From: Owenia fusiformis
Taxonomy: Eukaryota; Annelida; Polychaeta; Sabellida; Oweniidae
Direction: 5' to 3'
Assembly: GCA_903813345.2 (NCBI GenBank)
Contig: CAIIXF020000008.1
Location: forward strand, 15,484,822 to 15,548,821
Length of the DNA stretch: 64,000 bases
The notes beneath the pieces were generated by a model, which saw only the letters and a program-made list of their open reading frames with translations, ran no database searches and was not told the origin of the DNA. The stretch's first letter is position 1. The number at the start of each line of letters is the position of its first letter. Positions 1 to 26,684 of the stretch are shown here, in pieces. Position numbers and translations under genes: made by a program.

Positions 1-17260
<17,260 letters not shown>

Positions 17261-17809
17261 GGTGATACAGAGTCTGAAGCATGTCCTGTATAAGTATACC
17301 TACAATATATCGGTTGAAAATATATTTTAATTGCTTATCAAGACCATTCAAATTATTGGTTTTCTTTATCCATCATTGTAAAGTTTCAAGTCTTTCAAGC
17401 TTCATACCTAATCCTTACGATATACAGTGATTAGATTGACCATCCATGACCAACTTATTCTAATTCAACTAACACCAAACACATATACCACAAGGATAAC
17501 TTTGGATCCCAGGACACCTGGCTCCAGAGGATATGAGCTTGTCGATAGTCCTGCCAGAAATGCAGCCGAATATGCCAAGGCTACATCATAAAACAAGATC
17601 AAAGAATATCAAAGAATATTGCAATGGCAGACAACACTGGTCCCTACTTGTCTTTATAACAAAATGGATGAACTTCTGTCTGAGGAAATTCTTCCTTTCA
17701 TCAGTTTCACCAAGAATTTTTTTTTATTATTTTATCTTGGTTACTGCCATATTTGGTGAGCAATATATATCTTTTATCGACTCTTTAGATGTCATATCAT
17801 GACATATTA

Positions 17810-18085
17810 GTCACTTAGGTAGAGCAGTTCTTCCCATTGTCGAGTTGAAGAACTGGTATCTTTATCCTGGCTAGAACCATAGACAATTCTAGCCAGCGCC
17901 AGCCTTTTATCGAGTTAGCAGCACTCTAGTCCTCGCCGGTATAGGTCAGCAGTCATAGGTCAAAGACAAATCACAAGAAGTGCTGTGACCTGGGTTTGAA
18001 CCCAAGACCTCTACTTTTCAGCTTGAAGCCAGACTTCCTGCTTTTCAGACCAATGCCTTAACCACTAGGCCAACCCGGCGACCAC
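17810..18085 (-). mobile_element. tRNA-derived SINE
   Basis: On minus, the head reads like a tRNA: A box TGGCCTAGTGG with TTAAGGC, and B box GGTTCAAACCC, spaced by an enlarged insert. A non-tRNA body follows (GCTGACCTATACCGGCGAGG, then GAGTGCTGCTAACTCG). The acceptor stem does not pair as in a functional tRNA. Ends near 17810 without a clear poly(A). Confidence 0.8.
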
Positions 18086-18352
18086 AATACCTCATTGGTA
18101 TATTCCGTATTTTACATATTTTACACTCGAAGACAGAGCCAGAAACCCCTCCTTGGAGGAGCCCTGTGTTCTTTTCGTGTGCACAGGTACACAGACATAC
18201 AGGTACACACCACAGCCTTTTATACGAGTCGTCAACCACTCAGTCAAACACCCAGAACTACATAACGCACAAACAAACTTGTCTGAACTGGGTAGGAAGT
18301 CGATTTGTATTTTGTATCCAAACATTTTAGCTGTATGTTAATAGTAACATCA

Positions 18353-18586
18353 GGTTACTGAAAAGCGAATTACATGTAGTCACGAGTATATACATCCAAG
18401 GGCTCCAATAATTGATTGAGAACTCCTCACTTCACCAACCAGGACGTTAATAGGCCATAACATGAAGCAACCAGGACGTTATGAAATTCAACAGATAAAA
18501 TACTGGTTGCTGAAGTAAGGAATTCTCACTCGATTATTGGAGCTGCTGGAAATATTTGCTCGTCCATGACTGGCTTTTCAGTAACC
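18353..18586. mobile_element. MITE with GGTTACTGAAAAGC inverted ends
   Basis: Perfect 14-base terminal inverted repeat at 18353-18366 and 18573-18586. A second internal inversion pairs CTCCAATAAT with ATTATTGGAG and CTTCACCAACCA with TGGTTGCTGAAG, so most of the element can fold back. No coding capacity. Confidence 0.75.
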
Positions 18587-18888
18587 GGATCTTAATATTA
18601 GCGTCTTTATAACCAGATGGGGACATACATGAGATAAGACATGAGTGTGCCATTGCAATCTAAAGATATGCTTTACAGTGTAAGCGATAAATAATAAATA
18701 GACTGCACTCATGGGAAGTGTAAGTTGTCACTTGTTATTTTTACTGCTGAAATTCCATGCGGGTTTGTGTAAAGTGACATCCCATTGAAGTACCAGTGAC
18801 ACAACCAATCAAACAAACAACCAAACAAGCAACAAAATTTATTTATCAATAAATCAACCGGCAAAACGACAAACAAAATTAATATAAT

Positions 18889-19895
18889 GTCAATCAGTGA
18901 GGCAATAAATCAAGCAACTAACGTTGTATTGTACATCGTACACTAATTAACAGATAAAAACGGCAAATAACGTTTCAATTTACGCGTACGCAAACAGAGA
19001 TCACGATAGTTGAAAAAACTTGTTAGCCATTGTGGCTAAATCTTCCAAAAAAATTTTCGCCAACCAAAATATGAATTAGCCATTTTAAAAACCGTAAAAA
19101 AGGGAACATTAAAAATGATGCAATGTCTGATGATGACAGTTTCACTTTCAGTTTCACTTTTCAAAATCATATTCAGAAATAAAAAAACGTCAATTAAAAC
19201 TGAATGTAAAGCATCTGCCGCGAATGTGATCGGCATTTCATATAGTCTGCACGGTGTAATATCACCAATTCGTTTACCTTGTGATATCGGAGTCCCAAAA
19301 TACTTCCAAACTGCCGACTTTTTCGACTTAGATGCCGGCTCGATTTTTCAATTTCTTTCCTACATCCGGCATACTGATAATGCACTCGATTTGCGAACCA
19401 CGATGAAGAAATTTACGAACAAGCATTACCATCTACCTGAAATCGCGGGTCCGTTAATAACACTTTTCAATGCAAAGAAGTGTAAACTAGGTACGAGGTA
19501 AGTGAAAATATTTAATTTTTCAGAACGAAGTCGGAGGTGTTCCTCGCTATTTATACACGTTTTTATGCATTCTAGGGAAGGAATCTATGTACCGATATTA
19601 ACCCTTTCTGTCCTATGTCCCGAACCGAAGCATCTGGACCGAAATTCGGTCCAATATCGGGAAACCGTGACAACTCTAATTCGCCATAACTGCGAAATAC
19701 CTTTACATATTTTTCGCCACCTCTTTCGAAAATTTGCGATTGGCGAATGGCGAACGTCTACCGTGATCTCTGACGCAAATCTTCCAGATTTGTTTAATAT
19801 CCAGTAGAATTCGCCATCATAGAAAACATCGATATCCATCGATATCCTGTCAATCACTCAGACAATAAATCAAGCAACTAACGTCATTGTACGTG
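18889..19895 (+). other. CpG-richer block between 45-base direct repeats, with ISRE-like motif and possible exon
   Basis: Near-identical segments TGTCAATCA..GAGGCAATAA / ..CAGACAATAA plus ATCAAGCAACTAACGT lie at 18889-18935 and 19849-19895. Between them CpG dinucleotides are clearly more frequent than around. A 128-codon frame (19115-19501) ends at a strong donor, ACGAG|GTAAGTG (19497/19498). No similarity is recognised in that frame. Palindromes TTAGCCATTGTGGCTAA (19022-19038) and GGACCGAAATTCGGTCC (about 19637-19653) are present. It could be a transposon, or the promoter and first exon of an unknown gene. Confidence 0.35.
19138..19162. promoter_or_regulatory. Tandem ISRE/IRF-like motif
   Basis: AGTTTCACTTTC followed directly by AGTTTCACTTTTC. 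The first matches the AGTTTCNNTTTC core of interferon-stimulated response elements bound by IRF proteins. Sequence match only; it also lies inside the uncertain 128-codon frame. Confidence 0.4.
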
Positions 19896-20249
19896 TAAAC
19901 TGTGTAAATAACTACATAGGACTTCGGAAATTCAGCCTCTTACAGGTTCTTGGTAAAATGATAACGTAAAAATATTGAAGGTAGTCTACAAATGTGCAAC
20001 TTTGAAAGTTGGTAACCCTGCAAGGAACGTTAAGTACCCGGTTACCCGGCCACCCGGTTTTTTACACAAACCCGTTCCCTGCTCATCACCCTACATGTAA
20101 TTTCCTGATTTTGAAACAATGAGAGGTCAATTGGGCAAATTAGAAGTTGGTTTAAAATGAATACAGAAATTCATTTTGAACTGCGAAGTGCAGACATGAC
20201 TTCAAAATCACCAAAAAGATGAGTGATATTCTATATTTCCTCCAAGCTT

Positions 20250-20643
20250 AGACTCCATTTCACTGCTTCATTTCGTCAGTAGAACGGCAAAAATAAGAAA
20301 TTGGGAGACCATTGTGCAATAATATATGGAAAAGTATATTCATAATGTACATGAATGACATTTGTATATCTTGGATTGCTTCTAGTTTGGCTTATAAAGT
20401 GTGTGGCCTCTTATATTTGGATGTTTCTCTGCCATGTTATTTTCAATAAGATTAACATGGCTGAAATTCTTCAAATTACAAGACGGCACAGGCTTATTGC
20501 ACAAAAAACTAAAAAATCTGAAATATACAAATGTCATTCATGTACATTATGAATATACTTTTCCATATATTATTGCACAATGGTCTCCCAATTTCTTATT
20601 TTTGCCGTTCTACTGACGAAATGAAGCAGTGAAATGGACTCTA
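20250..20643. mobile_element. Fold-back element with about 119-base inverted repeats
   Basis: Left arm 20250-20369 and right arm 20523-20643 are near-perfect complements (for example TTCGTCAGTAGAACGGCAAA left and TTTGCCGTTCTACTGACGAA right). The 153-base spacer has a nested hairpin GCCATGTT / AACATGGC. No transposase. A recent long-TIR MITE or fold-back transposon is likely. Confidence 0.85.
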
Positions 20644-21017
20644 GTACATGTAGGCTACTTCTATAAGATCCCCAGAAGGAGATCCTAGGCATTACTGGCC
20701 TATGCTTTGGTGTATATTTGAAATTGGAGTTTATAAATGAGCATTTTCTACATAAAATCCGCCAATGATACTATGCATATGTCCTGCATGAAATCTGAAT
20801 TCCAAGTGAAAATCATGAAATTTTGAAAACAGAAATTCATAAAAAAAACTGTTTTCCTGTCTCATGACTTTGTTTCAAATGTTACGATTATTAAACTTTC
20901 TTCTAGGGTACATTGTACATAATGCATACAATAAACTTACTTTATTCAATTACTGAAGCCTTTATTGTCTTATAATCGATGAAATCTTGTCAGAATTTCG
21001 AAAAACCAAAACCATTT

Positions 21018-21200
21018 GACGTCCGCCATATTGAAACTGAATGCAGCTCTCTGATTGGTCCACTATCACTAAGGTATCTGGCGCGAAATTTAAAATTGTA
21101 AACAAACCCACGTGTTCTAATTCAAACAATAAACAAAGTGTGTAGTACTGTGTACTGATTAACAGGTGTTGTAAGAGGCTAGTTTCTTCTACTAAAATGG
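21018..21200 (+). promoter_or_regulatory. Compact promoter-like cluster (CRE, CCAAT, E2F, E-box)
   Basis: Within 100 bases: TGACGTC (21018-21024), GCCATATTG, an inverted CCAAT box in TGATTGGTC (21052-21060), a perfect E2F-type GGCGCGAAA (21080-21088) and CACGTG (21109-21114). Then ATGGAGAACAATAG|GTAAAA near 21196-21210 could be a short first exon with a donor. No other gene start is known here. Confidence 0.35.
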
Positions 21201-22370
21201 AGAACAATAGGTAAAAAATTAGATATTTGTCACATTGACAAATAACTCATGGCACTTATATTTTGGTGCAATTGTTTTATATATTACCACATTTCATAAA
21301 AATGTCAAATATTATGTGGTTTTTAGTTTTTAAATGTCTGGTCTAACCATCCAAGACTGAAGAATTCAGATTCGGAATACATCGGTTAATGATTAAATAT
21401 CACAAATCTTGTACATTTTGTATGATTTAACATACTTAATTTAATAAGTCCTAACATTGGCTTTTGCCTATTTCTCCCCTTTATGGACTTTGATTCTTTT
21501 AGTGGTAGTTTTGCAGATTTGAGCTAGACATTTCCGAAAATAGTTTTCTTTGGTCAGCTTCCCTTATTTTTATAGACTTTAATACTTATTTTTAGAAAGT
21601 GGATTGCAGCCTAAAATAATGCTTTTTGGGTCTCATTTTCAATTTCCACCTTGTCAATTTTTAGGCCGCCCCTCTTTTGGACTACCCCTATTGGCATCAA
21701 TCCCAGGTTCTTCTGAGACGCATGATAAAACTGTAAAACAATGTCAGATCAATATCGAGACATAACTTTTTATTATTCAACTGTATACATCATAATTTAT
21801 ACATCATCTGTACATGTATATATATTTATATCATAGAGAAAACTTTAGCCTCCAGAGGAGAGAGATTATACCTTTTAATAACATATCTTATGCAAATCAA
21901 CCTTTAACTTAAATATATAATAAGTTTAGTGTTTAGAAAATTAGGTGAAATTGAGAAAATACTTGACTTTGTGAAGTTTTGCATCAAGCCCTGTATCCAC
22001 CCTAATCTTTCTCTAACGTTTGGTCAGAAATAGGAGAGATGAGAGAGGGTGTGACCAAAACTTGATGTAAAACTACTCTGTGAGGCATGGGGTGCACTAT
22101 TGAACAATTGAATTTCAAGCAATCCATATATATCTCACTTTGCATTACAAAGGTTAGAGTGTTCATATTATAGATATGTTTACATTTTGAAGCAAACAAA
22201 TGTTTTATACCTTATATGTATGTATTCTGGATGCTCATTGGCTTATTTATGGTCACATGATATGAAATACATGAACTATTTTTCTGAAAATTCTGATCCT
22301 CAATAGCAGGGAAGATGAAACAGTTTAAGTCATGTGACTTGTCATAAGTACTTTTTATCTTTCTTGATAG

Positions 22371-23924
22371 GAGGGATTGGATTTGAATGCCTTTAATATG
22401 TCTAGGAAGCTGCCAACATCAAGATGCACAATGGTAAGTAACACATTGAACTGAAAGACTCTAAATTGTTTCTCTTTATAGGTTACATACAGGTGAGGGT
22501 ATGTCATAACACAAATAGGGACTGCCACTTTCTGGAAATTAGTGCAAACATGTGGGAATAATATTTTGCACTATTTCCCACAATGGCAATCTCTTTTTGC
22601 AAGGTATTTCATCCCATTTCATGTTGACTAAATGGCACTAAATATACAGCAAGTAAATGAATATGTAACAATTCAAACTTGGGATGGCACAGGTGTTAAC
22701 TTCAGGGATGTAGCCAGGATCTTAAATTAGGCGAGGCAAAGGCAAAAACGTGAGGCAAATGTAAATAGGTGAGACAAATGTAAATAGGTGAGGAAAAGGC
22801 AAAAAGGTGAGTTAAATTTAGGTTTAAAGAGATATATTCCCACATATGGCCATCATTTTAATGGTTTTAGTTGAAAAGATCTGAAAAGATATGAGCCAGG
22901 CCACAGGAAAAGGGGTCTTATCACAGATTTTTTAAATATTCTGATTTTTTGTTTATCTTAAAAAGCACAAAGGGACCTTCCAAATGAGCCATGGCTAATG
23001 TCTCAACAATTTTTCCTTGCAGATATAGCCAAAAAGATGGATTTGAATTTAGCACAATTTTCCTCTTAATCTTGAGCACATTTTTGGGAGTGTAGAAAAC
23101 TTAAAATATTTGTGATAAGACCGGTTTTCCTATTGCGAGGTTCATATATTTATGTGATATTTTAGTGATGCAGTTGCCTTGCCTGCCTTATGCCTGGCTA
23201 CGCCTTGGAACTTGTAATTTACAAAGTCAATCAGAATTCTGATCCTACCTATGAAAAGTAAGTAATTGGAAGTTTAATATGCAAATCCCTTAAAATCTAT
23301 AACCATGATCTGTTGTAAAATATAAAATGGCTCTACTGAGTTCCAATTGGCAAGAAAATTATATAAAGTGCCTAGCAATGTGTGACTTTTAATTTCTTCT
23401 AAAATATTTTCATATATTCCATAGTTGATTAATTTAATTCCATTTATCAATTCTAAAAGCTGACATTCTGTTGACACCAAGATGGTTTAGAAAGATGTCA
23501 TATTTCACTGACAATAAAATAAGTGGACTTGTAAATGAAAAAATATTCTATGCATGATATGTTATCATGAATGGGTGTCTTCCTTAAGTTTCATGGCCAT
23601 AATAAATGCATATTACGAATGTTCAACTCAATGATTGAGTGAAACGCACGGAAAGTTCCCATTTACTTACACAGTATATGGACAACCTCTCGTGTATGTT
23701 AACTCATTAGTCCTGTATGGATGCCCTCAATACTTTCCTCAAGTCCAAATAGCAAATTTGAGACCTGGTTCAAGTCATATCACATAAGTACACTAAAATT
23801 GCAGAGCCATTTTGTGAGGTTTGAAATACAATGTAATATAATGTATTTTCACAGGTATCCTCACATTTATTGTGAAAATTGCAAATCACACACATATTAT
23901 ATCATTTTTCAACTACAATCCTAG
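22371..23924 (+). CDS. Possible small plus-strand spliced gene
   Basis: Three candidate exons share one frame: 22371-22433 (after TTTCTTGATAG, donor GTAAGT), 23235-23257 (after ATCAG, donor GTAAGT) and 23855-23924 (after TTTTCACAG, ending TAG). From ATG at 22398 they give about 42 residues: MSRKLPTSRCTM, NSDPTYEK, YPHIYCENCKSHTYY and a short end. AAATAAA follows near 23953. The short upstream ATG at about 21196 is not in frame. No family is recognised, and the exons are short enough that chance is a real possibility. Confidence 0.2.
22704..23208. repeat. MITE with GTAGCCAGGATC / GCCTGGCTACGCC ends
   Basis: Begins GGATGTAGCCAGGATCTTAA, has tandem GAGGCAAATGTAAATAGGT words (22730-22815), and ends GCCTTATGCCTGGCTACGCC. 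Related to the duplicated element at 1890-2206. Confidence 0.65.
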
Positions 23925-24224
23925 TTTTGATACATTTGTAATACAGTATAATTAAATAAATATAAAAGACAATGGTATCACAATTATACAAAAAAAAATT
24001 GTATATCACACTCAAAAATAATATATCAACCTACAGTAGTTACACCTATCCAACGATGTCTGATTCAAATTAAAAATGTTGTTTTATGAAAACAACAAAT
24101 GTACACCAGGCATGACATCAAAGATTTTCCAAAAATCGATGACTGAATATTTTTAAAATGTCATGATCATCTTGGGATCATGAATATTAAACTCTTATTA
24201 ACTCAAAATGTTAAAAAGAAAACT

Positions 24225-24413
24225 GCTCCTGGTCAAGAATTGTTTCAAAATCATGCAGTTTTTCACTATTCTGAACAGTTTTCAAGTGATTTTGAACCAA
24301 AGTTGTTAAATGTGAAATCATGGGCTTTCAAGTGTTGAAAGCCCATGGTGAAATCCCATGGAATATTTTGAAAAGTGAACCCCCTTGGCAAAAGCTGGCT
24401 AAGAGGCCTGAAA
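24225..24413. repeat. MITE family B, partial copy 2, with internal hairpin
   Basis: Shares TTTCAAAATCATG, TTTTTCAC, TTTTGAAAAGTGAACCCCC and a CTGGCTA end with the family. Contains ATGGGCTTTCAAGTGTTGAA then AGCCCAT (24320-24347), the hairpin also seen at 8911-8943. Confidence 0.65.
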
Positions 24414-24653
24414 GATAAAAACAGATAATCACAATAGGCAGTAACACACAAAGGCTTGCAAATACAGACATAATCATTAGCAGGCATACAGTACATATGA
24501 AAACAAAGTAACACTTAGAATATAAGTGATATGGTGGCTATAGATTGGTAGGCTGACCTAAAGATCAGTGCATATATGTCCAAAGTTTACATATAATAGA
24601 TCCAAAAATATCAGTCAGCTAGATAACTATTATGTCATTGATGAAAGACTTAA

Positions 24654-25279
24654 AGGCAGAATCAGATCAATAGGGGGTGACAAATTTGCAAACAAAATGT
24701 ACAATTACCCAAATGCGAGTAGGTAGTTACCAGTTTCACCACCAGGTGGCTGATTCGGGTCAATTAACATGGCAGGTATATAAGAAAGTTCCCTTAAACT
24801 TGAATATTATCAATTTAAGTGGCTCAATTTTCATATAACCCTTATGTGTCTGATACTTATACTAATGAAAATATGTCCAGTAAAGCAAAATATTATCAGT
24901 CCACTAAAAGAAAAGATATTTCATTTTTTGTGATTTTATAGCATGGGGTGTATGGGGAATCTCCCTGAGCTAGAAGTCACATTTTCAAAGAAAATTAATT
25001 TTTCAAAGTTGATAAACACTTTTTAAAACCACACTACTAGATGTAATTTTACATGTAGATTTCAAATGTGATATTACTTTGACTGAATTTTTAATTTTTA
25101 ATGACGTAATCAAGATTATTTCTACTCGCATCTGGGTTATTGATCTGACCAATCAGTCTATTCTCAGATACCCTTTGGGATTTTTAGAAAATACACATGA
25201 CAAAGAATCATATGAGTCAAAAATATTTTCAAACTGAAATAATTTTTGTAAAGCCCACTCGCTAGATCTGATTCTCCCT
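24654..25279. mobile_element. TTAA-flanked MITE (piggyBac-like) carrying a nested element
   Basis: Ends AGGCAGAATCAGATC and GATCTGATTCTCCCT, flanked by TTAA at 24650-24653 and 25280-25283. Inside is a second element (24712-25132). A lone end of the same family lies at 56533-56550. Just 59 bases downstream of the bHLH-PAS stop codon, so it may lie within that gene's 3' UTR. Confidence 0.75.
24712..25132. mobile_element. MITE family E (ATGCGAGTAG / CTACTCGCAT ends), copy 1
   Basis: About 420 bases, ends ATGCGAGTAG and CTACTCGCAT, internal AGTTACCAG, TTCACCACCAGGTGGCT and TTTTTGTGATTTTATA. A full second copy is at 48334-48754. Nested in the TTAA element. Confidence 0.8.
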
Positions 25280-25338
25280 TTAAAAATAAAAATAGATTTT
25301 TCTTCTAGGGAAACCAATAAAATAGACGGTGATTTAAG

Positions 25339-26684
25339 CTATTGGTGTCCAGGGTAGTGGCCAGGGGTGTAAGGGGGGAAACCAGCATAGTACCCAGGAA
25401 CTGAGGGGTACTGACTCCCACATCTATCATACGAGTGATTATGTGCAGGGAGGGGGTAAGCATGGGGTTTGATAGGGACACCATGGCTGACAGACTCACT
25501 GTATGCCCTAAACTGACTGGAATCCCCGGGGAATGGCTCACTATAAAGAAACTTCTCACTTGGAGATACAGAGGAAGGGGGTGTAATGTTATAACCAGAG
25601 TCTGCCATATTGGATACAGTTATAGGCGTGGTCAGGTTGGCCTGGGATTTACTAGACAGCTGCCCGAGGGTGAGGTGGTTCTCGCCACCAGGGGGTGTTA
25701 ATAATGACGACTCTGTGTAGTACTGGGGTCGTGGATTTGACCGGATCACAGATTCACGATTTGCGTATAGTTGACGAAGGAGATTGGAGGCAGGCAGTGG
25801 TGCACTGTCATAAAGATGCTGCTGGGAACCTATCCATTGTATGGTCGATTTCTGCTTCTGTAAAGCTGCATAGTCAGATACAAGAACAGCATTTTGCAGC
25901 TCACTGGACACTAGGTGCGTCGAGGATGTAGGGAGATGACGTGTCATTGCAGCTTCAAGATCACGTACAGAGTTTGGACCCTCGCTGTATCTCTCCCCCT
26001 CTGTGGTCTCACTGTAGCCTCTCTCGGCCTCAGTCCCTTTCCCCCAGCTTTCATTGGAGGGTGTGTCTGCTTGGGATGACACCTGGTGGTGAGATGTGGT
26101 ATCATTAGAGCGAATGGATAAATCCTGGGGGGAGGGGGATTTATGAATGTGACCCAGGGGGGCTATATCTTGATTTGACATCGATATTCCCCCTTGGAAT
26201 TTATCAGGGCTAGTTTCCATTGGAATCTCTAACTGCAATTCTGGTGTGGTTCTACTATTCACACTTGGATTCACAATCTCCTCTTGAGTCTGAATCAAAT
26301 CACTACTGGAAATCTTTAACTTTTTTCTACTAGATCTGATAACATTGGAGCTATGTTCAATACTCATGTCATCTGCATGTTTTTCAATATCATCCCTAGT
26401 TAGACTACCCTCAGTGACCATGCTATCAGCAGCCAAATTGTCTGTGTTTGAGAGAATGTTCGGAGCTTTATTAAGCTCCACATTCCCAGCATCTTCATTG
26501 TGGGAAATGTCTGCATTATGACTAGAGGAATGTTTTCCACTATAATTCAAGGAATGTGTTTTTCCATTGAAATTGGAGGAATGTGTTTTCCCGTGACTTG
26601 AATGTGAGCTGTGAGTGATGTCACCCGCAGAGTCTGATGTCATGTCTCTTTGTGTCTGGTCTCTAGACACATCACCAATGTCAT
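25339..26684 (-). CDS. NPAS3/trh: bHLH-PAS exon 11 (C-terminal region)
   Basis: 1346 bases, about 448 codons to the TAG at 25339. Rich in Ser, His, Thr and Pro with [14 protein letters not shown] reiterations. A basic patch SSRKKLKIS could be a nuclear localisation signal. [20 protein letters not shown] is unusually ordered and may be a conserved family motif. Ends in Tyr/Pro-rich [18 protein letters not shown]. Presumed transactivation domain, by family analogy. Confidence 0.92.

Larger units (their letters stand above)
17261..25338. other. Intergenic region between LRRC9 start and bHLH-PAS gene end
   Basis: Holds a SINE, several MITEs, a CpG-richer block, a large inverted repeat and a promoter-like cluster, each listed separately. 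Between these (for example 17300-17800, 18590-18880, 19906-20248, 21230-22370, 23260-23850 and 23930-24220) nothing is recognised. The LRRC9 promoter should lie just right of 17260. Confidence 0.6.

Noticed and set aside
17985-18085. tRNA gene on the minus strand
   Set aside because: Good A and B boxes, but the spacing is enlarged, the acceptor stem does not pair and a conserved non-tRNA body follows. It is a SINE head.
19585-19857. 90-codon antisense frame in the CpG-richer block
   Set aside because: Overlaps plus-strand frames, has no family resemblance and seems a by-product of higher GC content.
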